Of a stretch of DNA of 64,000 nucleotides, positions 41,133 through 49,589 are shown in pieces. The notes beneath the pieces were generated by a model. The model did not search any database and had not been told where the DNA came from. It saw only the letters and a program-made list of their open reading frames with translations. Position numbers and translations under genes: made by a program. The DNA lies in the NCBI GenBank assembly GCA_029974015.1, contig JARKUF010000014.1, positions 64,217 to 128,216 on the forward strand. Reading direction: 5' to 3'. Origin of the DNA: Spirochaetota bacterium (GTDB lineage Bacteria > Spirochaetota > UBA4802 > JAGODF01). Within the stretch, counting starts at the first letter, position 1, and each line of letters opens with the position of its first letter.

Positions 41133-41694
41133 AGATAAGTTTCATCCAGAAATACACAAAATCCGAGACGTCCCCGGGAAGGGCCTTCTCGCCCGGGGCT
41201 TTTGTCCAATTGAGGGAGTGAACATAGAGGACGCCGGTTTCCGGCTCCATATTTACAGTGAGGGTCCCCGGCGAAAGTGTGATGGAATTCGCGAAAAAGT
41301 AGACTCCCGCCTCGCTTTTAAGCCCCGTTTCCACCCGCACGATGGCAGGGTTTATTCTGCCGGAGATAATTCGATACAGCACTTCGATGTTGGCCACAAG
41401 CAAGGAAAGGAAGAAAGGCCCCACCATGTAAAAAGCCGCGAGGACCCATTTCAGGGGATTCACCAGGTCACCGAGGACATAGGAAGGTACAATTCTGTAA
41501 CTCACCATGGCAAAAATGAGGCTCACCACGGCGCCCGCCACAAGTTCCTCACCGGACCAGAAATAAAATACCGTCCCCGTTCCCGCCGTAAGTGCAAGGT
41601 AAGCCGCAAAACTCACGCTAAAATAAAAGAAAAGCGCCATAGTTTCACCTTCCGAAGCGGCATTTCCAACCGGCACCGCCGCTTGTAAGTTCAT
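41125..41694 (-). CDS. mbhA: MrpE-like antiporter subunit (MbhA)
   Basis: SITLSPGTLTVNMEPETGVLYVHSLNW. Confidence 0.9.
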   Translation of the reverse strand: MNLQAAVPVGNAASEGETMALFFYFSVSFAAYLALTAGTGTVFYFWSGEELVAGAVVSLIFAMVSYRIVPSYVLGDLVNPLKWVLAAFYMVGPFFLSLLVANIEVLYRIISGRINPAIVRVETGLKSEAGVYFFANSITLSPGTLTVNMEPETGVLYVHSLNWTKAPGEKALPGDVSDFVYFWMKLIYG

Positions 41695-41753
41695 TCAATA
41701 CCCCAACTACGATAAAAAGATCAAGCAAGAAAAAGAAATATTCCCAATAATAT

Positions 41754-41786
41754 GGGGACCTCAAAAATTTAATTTTTTAAGGTTCC
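41754..41786. repeat. AT-rich module of dispersed repeat family
   Basis: GGGGACCTCAAAAATTTAATTTTTTAAGGTTCC, near reverse complement of 49021..49054. Confidence 0.85.
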
Positions 41787-42102
41787 TTATTGTTATTCAA
41801 AGACAAAAGTACCGTAGATATGCACAGAAACGATATTTAATAGCCTTTTTTTCAACCTGTTTCCCCAAACCCCCGGAAAAGATGTTAAGAAAACACCCCC
41901 ATAAAAACATATTTATCAGCCTGCCAAAGACTAATTGAAAAACCAGTTAAAAAAGCTTGCCTTAATTATAGCCGAATATGGAATATTTTCCAAAAGAAAA
42001 TATTATGCTTTACTCCTAACCCAAAAAAGGTTGATGGTATACAGGTGTCGGTTTGGACGCCTCAATAGCCCAACCGACGCACTATTACTACTGGAGATGC
42101 CC

Positions 42103-42567
42103 ATGAAACCCTATAACGACGCCCTCGCCTCATTTATGGAGAAGAAGGCGGAGTGGATGAACAATGAGCTGTCCATCCCGAACGACATGTACTTCACCCC
42201 CGAAGACAGGGCGGAGATCATGACATGGGAAGAAGATGAGGCCAGGGATATCTGGCTAAAAATTAAGGAAAATGTCGACAACCTCTGTGCGGGGCTCCGC
42301 TATGAGCTTTGCCCCTTCTGCCACAAAAACGGCTACACCCATCAAGACCTCGGCACATCCGCCGTAAATCAGAGTTGTGAATTGTGCGGGTACGGATTTC
42401 GCCATGGTATTTGCACGGACCAGAAAAGCGGCCTCAGCCAGTACCGGATAATTCTCAAAACCTTCGAGGACCAGAGGGTTGACGTGTACCGGTTCTTTTC
42501 CGCCGGTTTCTATCAGGACCTCATCCAGGAGATTGAAACAAAAATCCTCGGGGCCGCGGCCACATAA
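42103..42567 (+). CDS. hypothetical protein with zinc-ribbon-like CPFC...CELC
   Basis: CPFCHKNGYTHQDLGTSAVNQSCELCGYGFRHGIC; SD GGAG upstream of ATG 42103. Confidence 0.6.
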   Translation: MKPYNDALASFMEKKAEWMNNELSIPNDMYFTPEDRAEIMTWEEDEARDIWLKIKENVDNLCAGLRYELCPFCHKNGYTHQDLGTSAVNQSCELCGYGFRHGICTDQKSGLSQYRIILKTFEDQRVDVYRFFSAGFYQDLIQEIETKILGAAAT

Positions 42568-42674
42568 TGAGTAAGCTACAGAGGAAGGGCCTTTCCGGAG
42601 GCTGAAACCCTGTGTAAGTTGCCTGCGGCCCTTTGATTGTAATTTACGCTATTAGTATCTATCCGGGGGACGCC

Positions 42675-43820
42675 ATGACTATCTCTTTCGTAGCGTTTTT
42701 TCTGCTCTTCCCCGCCCTTGCCATTTATCTATGTTACCGTTATCCGGCGGTCAACAAAATCGGTACGGTGATACTCTGCTATCTCACGGGAATAACAGTA
42801 GGAAACCTCGGCATTCTCCCTGAAGGTTTCGATGCGGTCCAGAAAAACCTCTCGGAGGTGTCAGTGGTTTTGGCCCTTCCCCTGCTACTGTACTCCATGG
42901 ACATCAGGAAATGGTCCCGCCTGGCGGGAAAGACCATCCTCTCCTTCGCCCTGGCCACTGCGGCCATCATCGTAATTGCAGTAGCAGGGTTTTTTATCAT
43001 TCGGGGGGCCCGTCTCGAGGCGTGGAAATTGGCCGGTATGGCCGTCGGACTTTACACCGGAGGCACGCCAAACCTCGCCGCCATCAAGGCCGCCCTGGAG
43101 GTGGACGCGACGACTTTCATCATCTTCCACACCTATGACACGGTGATATCGCTCATCTACATCGTTTTTTGCGCCACCGTCGCACAGCGTTTCTTTCTCC
43201 TCTTCCTCCCGGCCTTCAAAAAAACGAATGATGGCGCAGGCTCCGACGCGGACGGCCTGGAGGCCGAGGACATCCACAGCTATGGCGGGATGCTAACCAA
43301 AAACCACCTCCTTCCCCTCGGTCTCTCTCTCCTTGTAACTATCGCCGTCGTCGGGATATCCGTGGGGACGGGGGCGCTTGTGCACGAGAATTATGCCACC
43401 ACAGTCATCATTCTCCTCATCACTTCTTTTGGAATAGGCCTTTCCTTCGTGCCCGCTCTGAGGTCCGTTAAAAAAACCTTTCAGTTGGGCATGTATATCA
43501 TCTACGTGTTTTGCATCACCGTGGGGTCCATGGCGAACTTTTCCATGATCATCGACATCGATTGGATGCTGCTTTTCTATGTGACCTTCTGCATCATGGG
43601 CAGTATGGCGCTCCACGCGGTCCTTTGCAAAATATTCAGAGTCGACACGGACACCTTCATCATCACCTCCGTGTCCGCCATCTGTTCGCCCCCCTTTGTC
43701 CCGGTGGTTGCCTACGGTTTGAAAAACCGGGAAGTGATCATCTCCGGCATTACCACGGGCATCATCGGATATGCCATCGGAAATTACTTCGGTATCAGCC
43801 TGGCGTATTTAATCCGCTGA
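42675..43820 (+). CDS. DUF819 family membrane protein
   Basis: MTISFVAFF start, ~10 TM segments, AGMAVGLYTGGTPNLAAIKAAL. Confidence 0.75.
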   Translation: MTISFVAFFLLFPALAIYLCYRYPAVNKIGTVILCYLTGITVGNLGILPEGFDAVQKNLSEVSVVLALPLLLYSMDIRKWSRLAGKTILSFALATAAIIVIAVAGFFIIRGARLEAWKLAGMAVGLYTGGTPNLAAIKAALEVDATTFIIFHTYDTVISLIYIVFCATVAQRFFLLFLPAFKKTNDGAGSDADGLEAEDIHSYGGMLTKNHLLPLGLSLLVTIAVVGISVGTGALVHENYATTVIILLITSFGIGLSFVPALRSVKKTFQLGMYIIYVFCITVGSMANFSMIIDIDWMLLFYVTFCIMGSMALHAVLCKIFRVDTDTFIITSVSAICSPPFVPVVAYGLKNREVIISGITTGIIGYAIGNYFGISLAYLIR

Positions 43821-43843
43821 TTTTGAAAAAACTGGAGAACGTA

Positions 43844-45298
43844 ATGGCCGCAAACGATATCACAATTCCCAAAAAAGGCATTGCAAAGACGAAAGTCCTT
43901 TCAAAGCTCAAGGAATTCGCGAAGGACGACCCTGATTACAAAAAGCTCAAGACCTGGAGCCTGGTGTACTTCCTGGGCGACGACCACTCCGATTTTCTGA
44001 TGAAGGCCTATGGCCAATACCTGTCCGCAAATGGGCTCAACCCCATGGCCTTTAAAAGCCTCAAACGGCTTGAGACTGAAGTGGTGCGAATGACAGCAAA
44101 CCTCCTTAACGGGGGCCCCGATGCCGCCGGGGTAATGACCTCGGGCGGGACGGAAAGCTGTCTGCTGGCCGTGAAAACATATCGAGACATGGGCCGCGCC
44201 GAGAAACGCATCCGCCGCCCGGAGATGGTGGTTCCCGAGACTGCCCATGTGGCCTGGGAGAAGGGCGCGGAGTACTTCGGCGTGAAGGCTGTCCACGCCC
44301 CTCTCCGCAAAGACATGGGGGTGGACGTGGAGGCTGTGCGAAAGCTCCTCACGCGAAACACCGTAATGGTCCTCGGCTCCGCTCCGGAGTATCCCCATGG
44401 CATAATAGACCCCATTCCGGAGTTAGCGGCCATTGCGTATAGCCGGAAAATTCCCCTCCACGTGGACGCATGCCTGGGCGGCTTCCTCCTCCCCTTTATG
44501 GAAAAGCTCGGTTACGAGCTTCCACTGTGGGATTTCCGCGTTCCCGGCGTCACCTCGATTTCGGCGGACGTCCATAAATACGCGTTCAGCGCCAAGGGCG
44601 CCTCGTTGATTCTCTACCGAAACCTGGAGATTTTAAAGCACCAGTTCTTCATCTATGAAAACTGGCCCGGCGGGGTTTTCGCCTCACCCGCCCTACTGGG
44701 GACAAGGCCCGGCGGGGCCTATGCCGCCGCCTGGGCGTCGATCATGGCCCTGGGCGAAGAAGGCTTCCTCGCCAACACGCGAGAGATAATGAAGGCCGCT
44801 GAAAAATTAAAAGAAGACATCCGGGCCATTCCGGGCCTGGCTGTCATGGGCGACCCGAAAACCGCGATTTTCTCCTACTCGTCGGCCGCAAAGGAGGTGA
44901 ACATCTTCGCCGTGGCCGACCAGATGGAAAAGCGCGGATGGCATATCGACCGCCTCCAGCGCCCTGATGCCCTTCATATCATGGTGACCCCCCTCCACCT
45001 GAAGGTAACAACACAGTATCTCATGGACCTGAAGCTCTCCGTGGACCATGTGAGACGCCACCCTGAGCTCGCCACCAGGGGAGGCGCCGCCATGTATGGC
45101 ATGATCTCCCACATCCCCCTTAGGGGCATGGTGAAGAAGACCGTCCTCAAAATGTTCACCGATATGTACGGCCCCGACGCGAAGATGATTGACCCCGGGG
45201 AAACAACGCTTGAAGGTGAAGGCCCTGTTGAGCAACCGGACCTGGCGACACGGGCAGCGATGTGGTATTTAAAGCTTCGGGAAAGGTTCAAAAAATGA
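43844..45298 (+). CDS. PLP-dependent decarboxylase family, sphingosine-1-phosphate lyase-like
   Basis: GVMTSGGTESCLLAVKTYRD, HVDACLGGFLLPF, SADVHKYAFSAKGASLILYRN (Schiff-base Lys). Confidence 0.8.
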   Translation: MAANDITIPKKGIAKTKVLSKLKEFAKDDPDYKKLKTWSLVYFLGDDHSDFLMKAYGQYLSANGLNPMAFKSLKRLETEVVRMTANLLNGGPDAAGVMTSGGTESCLLAVKTYRDMGRAEKRIRRPEMVVPETAHVAWEKGAEYFGVKAVHAPLRKDMGVDVEAVRKLLTRNTVMVLGSAPEYPHGIIDPIPELAAIAYSRKIPLHVDACLGGFLLPFMEKLGYELPLWDFRVPGVTSISADVHKYAFSAKGASLILYRNLEILKHQFFIYENWPGGVFASPALLGTRPGGAYAAAWASIMALGEEGFLANTREIMKAAEKLKEDIRAIPGLAVMGDPKTAIFSYSSAAKEVNIFAVADQMEKRGWHIDRLQRPDALHIMVTPLHLKVTTQYLMDLKLSVDHVRRHPELATRGGAAMYGMISHIPLRGMVKKTVLKMFTDMYGPDAKMIDPGETTLEGEGPVEQPDLATRAAMWYLKLRERFKK

Positions 45299-45385
45299 AG
45301 GGAGAAAAGTGAATAATTTAATTTCAGCCTATTCGGGATGAAAAAATTGTTGCATTTCTCAAATTTTATAATTATATTAATAAAT

Positions 45386-45595
45386 GGGAATCTCTAAAAT
45401 TAATTTTTAAAGTTATCATCACTTGTTATTATTAGCATACTCAAGGCTTGGGTTTTTCCGCCCGCCGAATGCGGGCGGAAAAAACCAATTATTAGAGGTT
45501 GCCAACTGTTATTCTTTAACTGCTGACACACTCTGGACACTGTTTTTCCCGCCAGCCTTCGGCAGGCTGGAAAACTTACGAATTAGAAGTTGTCT
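45386..45595. repeat. composite dispersed repeat with one AT-rich and two GC-rich hairpin modules
   Basis: GGGAATCTCTAAAATTAATTTTTAAAGTT; GGGTTTTTCCGCCCGCCGAATGCGGGCGGAAAAAACC; TTTTTCCCGCCAGCCTTCGGCAGGCTGGAAAA. Confidence 0.85.
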
Positions 45596-45679
45596 ATAAA
45601 TAATCCTGTTGGAGTACCGTCCCCGGGGCGTTTTTTGCAAATCAATGTAAACCCACGGGAGCTTCCTGGAGGCTGGATC

Positions 45680-46621
45680 ATGAAAAAAGCACTGTACCTG
45701 ATGATTACGTTAATGGCAGCGCTTGCCCTTACCTGCGGCAAGCAGACCGACGCACCCCTAACAGGACGCATAACTTTCATGAGCGGCGATGTGACCATAA
45801 ACGGCAAGGACGGGGCCTTCGGCGCCGCAGTCACGGTGGGCGACACGATCGCAACTGGCGCAAAGTCCCTCGCCGTGGTCCAGTTCGGTGAAACGGCGGT
45901 GGTAAACCTGAAAGAAAATACACAATTGAAAATCGACGCGCTTATGGCCGAAAAGCATGGTGACACCATCACCATCCATCAGAAGATCGGTTCCACCTTC
46001 AATAAAATTGCCAGGAAAGGCTCCAAATACAGCGTCCACACCCCCACTTCCGTTGCCGCCGTCCGAGGTACCAACTTCCTTTGCTCCGTGACGGAAAAGG
46101 GCTCCTCCATTAAGCTTTCCACGGGCCGAGTGAAGATCATCCCCGTCATCAAGGGTGAGCCGGAAGAAGCCGCTGCGGTGGTCCTCGACCCGGGCAAAAA
46201 AATCGATACGGCGGAATCCGGGGTCGCGGCGCCATCGGACCTTTCGGAGCGCGAAATACGGGACATGAAGGCCATGGACGCCATCGCCCTCATCCCCAAT
46301 ATCGACAGGGAAGAAACGGTTGAAGAAATCAAGAAACAGCCCGAAGGGGAGCGCCCCGTCGTAGTGCCCGTTGAGATCATCAACATGGTCCAGTCGGACA
46401 CCGCAGAAGAGGTCCGGGAGAAGCGGGCCCCCATCACCCTCAAAAACATCCTCGACCGATATGGGTCACTTTCGGTCATAACCACAACGGAGGGGGCCGT
46501 TTACACAGGGGCCTTCGCCCAGGAAGGCGACCAGATGAAGATCTTCACAACTGAAGGGACCGTGAAAGTCCCTGCCTCGAAGATTTCGAACGTAACCCGC
46601 TACAAGGGCGAAGTGAAATAA
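45680..46621 (+). CDS. FecR domain lipoprotein
   Basis: Lipobox ALTCGK; VHTPTSVAAVRGTNFLC. Confidence 0.8.
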   Translation: MKKALYLMITLMAALALTCGKQTDAPLTGRITFMSGDVTINGKDGAFGAAVTVGDTIATGAKSLAVVQFGETAVVNLKENTQLKIDALMAEKHGDTITIHQKIGSTFNKIARKGSKYSVHTPTSVAAVRGTNFLCSVTEKGSSIKLSTGRVKIIPVIKGEPEEAAAVVLDPGKKIDTAESGVAAPSDLSEREIRDMKAMDAIALIPNIDREETVEEIKKQPEGERPVVVPVEIINMVQSDTAEEVREKRAPITLKNILDRYGSLSVITTTEGAVYTGAFAQEGDQMKIFTTEGTVKVPASKISNVTRYKGEVK

Positions 46622-46630
46622 AAACCCCCC

Positions 46631-47779
46631 ATGCGCATCCTGACCTCAGCGCTCTGCGCCCTTATGATATTGCTTCTGCCGGCCATTTCCGCCTGGCCCG
46701 CTGAAGAGGCACAGCTTGCCGATGTGCTCACCCTTCCCTTTATCAATGACACGGGGAAAAAACAGTACGACTGGCTCTCGAAAAATGTCCCCAATGCCAT
46801 CATTGATTCGATGAAGGAGAAGTTCCTCTTTAATCTGGTGCCGAAAGAGCGGATTGACACGGAGCTTGCAAAATCAAAGAAAATAAAAAGCCTCGACTTT
46901 GGAAGGCTCATCACCGAGAAGGAGGCCGCGGAAGTCTGTAAAACCGTTAAGGCCGATATACTCATCTATGGCAACTACGCCTATGACGCCGCCGACAGGA
47001 CCCTGGGCATCAACGCCTTCATCTTCCATCGCTCCCGTGGTAAAACCACGGGAAACATCGACATGGTCACCCCCGTCACGAGCGAGATGTTCAAGATGGT
47101 TGACAAAGTTGCCGATGCCGCGATAGCCCACATTGCCGAGGTGGCCCGCCAGGACTCGCTTGGGGCCACAGGGAAACAGATAAAAAGCGACGAACCCGGC
47201 GCGAAGAAGGAGGACGACAGGATAGCCCTGGTAAAAAGGGAAACCCCCGCGGCAAAAAGCTGGTACTTTTCGGCGGGCCTCGCCTTCTCACTCCCCCTGA
47301 CGTACTTTGACAGCGGCCTTTCCGGAGGGTTTGGAATTACCGGCGGCGTCATGAACTCCTGCTCATCCTTCTGGCACTACGGCGCCACGGCAACTTTCCT
47401 TTACCACTTCGGAAACAAAGATGAAAGCTTCAATATGATAGAGGGGATGATGTTTGTCCCCGTTACGGCGACCTGGGGGGTGAACCACAGCATTGCCCGA
47501 TGGGCCATCCTTCAGCCATTTCTTGGCGCGGGCCTGAGCTTCGAGGCGATGAAAACGGGTGATGACAAAGTGCTCTTCAACGGGACCCCCGTCCGCAAGG
47601 GCAATACATGGAATACCTACATAGACCCCTGCTTTACCGCCGGCGTCAGGTTTCCCATAATTTTGAATGAATACCTCATTGCCCCCTTCGCGCAGGTTTA
47701 TCTGTACATGGGAAAAGGGGACGGCGAAAACATAGACCTCGGGACCCTGCTTCTCCTGGGCGTCCAGGGGTACATGTAG
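46631..47779 (+). CDS. secreted protein: TolB/CsgG-like N-terminal domain plus beta-barrel-like C-terminus
   Basis: Signal peptide; LPFINDTGKKQYDWLSKNVPNAIIDSM; C-terminal beta-rich repeats ending LLLLGVQGYM. Confidence 0.55.
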   Translation: MRILTSALCALMILLLPAISAWPAEEAQLADVLTLPFINDTGKKQYDWLSKNVPNAIIDSMKEKFLFNLVPKERIDTELAKSKKIKSLDFGRLITEKEAAEVCKTVKADILIYGNYAYDAADRTLGINAFIFHRSRGKTTGNIDMVTPVTSEMFKMVDKVADAAIAHIAEVARQDSLGATGKQIKSDEPGAKKEDDRIALVKRETPAAKSWYFSAGLAFSLPLTYFDSGLSGGFGITGGVMNSCSSFWHYGATATFLYHFGNKDESFNMIEGMMFVPVTATWGVNHSIARWAILQPFLGAGLSFEAMKTGDDKVLFNGTPVRKGNTWNTYIDPCFTAGVRFPIILNEYLIAPFAQVYLYMGKGDGENIDLGTLLLLGVQGYM

Positions 47780-47792
47780 GAAGGAGGAGGCG

Positions 47793-48788
47793 ATGCGGGC
47801 ATCCCTGTTTGTAATAATCTTCGCCCTTGCCGGGGCGCTCTCCTGCGGCATGATGGAGGATTTTTACGAATACTCCGGAAAGAATTTCAAGACCTCTGTC
47901 TACATTGGAGACATCAATTCATTGCATTATTCTCACGATGGAGGCACCACTTTCCAGCAATACATTCACACTTTCGGTCCTCCAGGATCGTATTATGTGA
48001 ACTCCAGAAGGGAAATCATGGTAGTTGAGAACTCCTCTCCTTCTCCTGATTTCTATGTATTCGTCCAGAAACCAGACGGTTCCAGACGGCAGGTAGGGCT
48101 ATTTGACACTAATGGTATGGTCAGGGCAGCGGCAAATGGTGACTTTTACTACTACATCTCTACGGGGAGCGAAAACAGACTATACCGCCTTCCCGATGGC
48201 GGCAATACTTTACAACTTATTGAAAGATCATCAGCTGAGCCCGCAGAACAAATTAACGGCTTTTGGGTAATTGACATACAGGGTTCAACAAGTTTGTTTG
48301 TGTTTACAGACAACGCAGGCTATAGCAATCTTTATCGCTCAATTGATGGAGGAGTTAATTTCACATTCGTTAAATCTTTTACCAGCACAATCTATGACAT
48401 CGTTTCAAGAAAATGGCAAATATTCCTGCTTGCAGATGATGCAGCTATGAGTAAGTTGTATGAATCACGAGATGGCGGAGCAAGCTTTTCGGATGACTCT
48501 TTGTATACTTTTGGTTTAAACTTCAACAGACTTGCTGTCAATAACAACGGCTGGATATATGTTGCTGGAAACAGCAATTACATTTACTATAGCGATGATG
48601 GGAACAACTGGCCACAATTTAACCCTTATCCCATGGAAAACGTTGTTGATCTTGCTGCGGACCATAGTAATAGACTCTATATTTTATATTCTGGTGGGCT
48701 CTTTTTTTCTGACGACCTGGGGTTCACCGCCTATAAAGTTAATTCTATTTACGGGACCTCCCTTCAAGTTGTAGAATACCACGACTGA
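47793..48788 (+). CDS. lipoprotein with Asp-box (BNR-like) beta-propeller repeats
   Basis: Lipobox GALSCG; repeats YSHDGGTTF, YRSIDGGVNF, YESRDGGASF, YYSDDGNNW, FFSDDLGF. Confidence 0.65.
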   Translation: MRASLFVIIFALAGALSCGMMEDFYEYSGKNFKTSVYIGDINSLHYSHDGGTTFQQYIHTFGPPGSYYVNSRREIMVVENSSPSPDFYVFVQKPDGSRRQVGLFDTNGMVRAAANGDFYYYISTGSENRLYRLPDGGNTLQLIERSSAEPAEQINGFWVIDIQGSTSLFVFTDNAGYSNLYRSIDGGVNFTFVKSFTSTIYDIVSRKWQIFLLADDAAMSKLYESRDGGASFSDDSLYTFGLNFNRLAVNNNGWIYVAGNSNYIYYSDDGNNWPQFNPYPMENVVDLAADHSNRLYILYSGGLFFSDDLGFTAYKVNSIYGTSLQVVEYHD

Positions 48789-48811
48789 AAGCCTTTTCCG
48801 CACGACAAACG

Positions 48812-48885
48812 CACGCCAGAAGGGAGTCGAACCCCTGACCCACAGCTTAGAAGGCTGTTGCTCTATCCAACTGAGCTACTGGCGC
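48812..48885 (-). tRNA. tRNA-Arg (TCT)
   Basis: Cloverleaf on minus GCGCCAGTAGCTCAGTTGGATAGAGCAACAGCCTTCTAAGCTGTGGGTCAGGGGTTCGACTCCCTTCTGGCGT. Confidence 0.95.
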
Positions 48886-48895
48886 ATACTACATT

Positions 48896-48969
48896 TCGGG
48901 GCGAGAGGATTCGAACCTCCGGCCCTCTGGTCCCAAACCAGATGCGCTACCGGACTGCGCTACGCCCCG
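48896..48969 (-). tRNA. tRNA-Pro (TGG)
   Basis: Cloverleaf on minus CGGGGCGTAGCGCAGTCCGGTAGCGCATCTGGTTTGGGACCAGAGGGCCGGAGGTTCGAATCCTCTCGCCCCG. Confidence 0.95.
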
Positions 48970-49020
48970 TTTATCCACTGGCAATGTAGTGAAAAAAGGC
49001 CCCGGGTGTCAATAAAAATT

Positions 49021-49147
49021 GGGGACCTGAAAAAATTAAATTTTTGAGGTCCCCATAAATTGTAACTGTTGGAATACTCAGGACTTAGTATTTCCGCCCG
49101 CCGAAGGCGGGCGGAAATACTAAATATTAGAGGTTGTCAATTGTTGT
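49021..49147. repeat. best-preserved full-length copy of dispersed repeat (AT-rich module + GC-rich hairpin)
   Basis: GGGGACCTGAAAAAATTAAATTTTTGAGGTCCCC and TTAGTATTTCCGCCCGCCGAAGGCGGGCGGAAATACTAA then TTAGAGGTTGTCAATTGTT. Confidence 0.9.
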
Positions 49148-49178
49148 AAGCGAGCTCTAATAAACTCTTGCCAGGCCT

Positions 49179-49589
49179 TTAAGCCTGCCGCCTTAGTTCA
49201 TCGTAGAGCTGGCGGGCCAATCCAAGGTTGGAGGTCCGGGAAAGCTGGAGGGCATACTGGTCGTAGAGCATGTCGGTGAAGATCTCCTCAGCCTGCCCTC
49301 CGTGGATGAGGCGGTCTTCCCGGTTCAGGGTGTTCCGCATCTCTTTTAGCATGCGCCCCACGAAAATCGACTCCATCTCGATACAGGCGTCCATCAGGCG
49401 GCGGTCCGCCGGCACAGTCCGGTCGTAGACCCGGTCGCTTCGCCCCGCAGAAACTATCGTCTCGCGTAGCTGTCCGGCGAAGCTTCCCCCGGGAGCGCCA
49501 TCACCACTAAGGGCCCTTCCCGGGACACGCCCCCGTATGATATTGGCTTCGTTCGCGATGCCGATTATATCGTTCATCATGTTCCTCAC
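49179..49589 (-). CDS. flgJ: FlgJ-like rod-binding protein
   Basis: ACIEMESIFVGRMLKEMRNT...IFTDMLYDQYALQLSRTSNLGLARQLYDEL; next to flgI. Confidence 0.85.
   Translation of the reverse strand: MRNMMNDIIGIANEANIIRGRVPGRALSGDGAPGGSFAGQLRETIVSAGRSDRVYDRTVPADRRLMDACIEMESIFVGRMLKEMRNTLNREDRLIHGGQAEEIFTDMLYDQYALQLSRTSNLGLARQLYDELRRQA

Noticed and set aside
43511-43843. N-terminal extension of the PLP decarboxylase ORF
   Set aside because: Overlaps the DUF819 gene in another frame with His-rich nonsense; ATG at 43844 has a plausible SD (CTGGAG).
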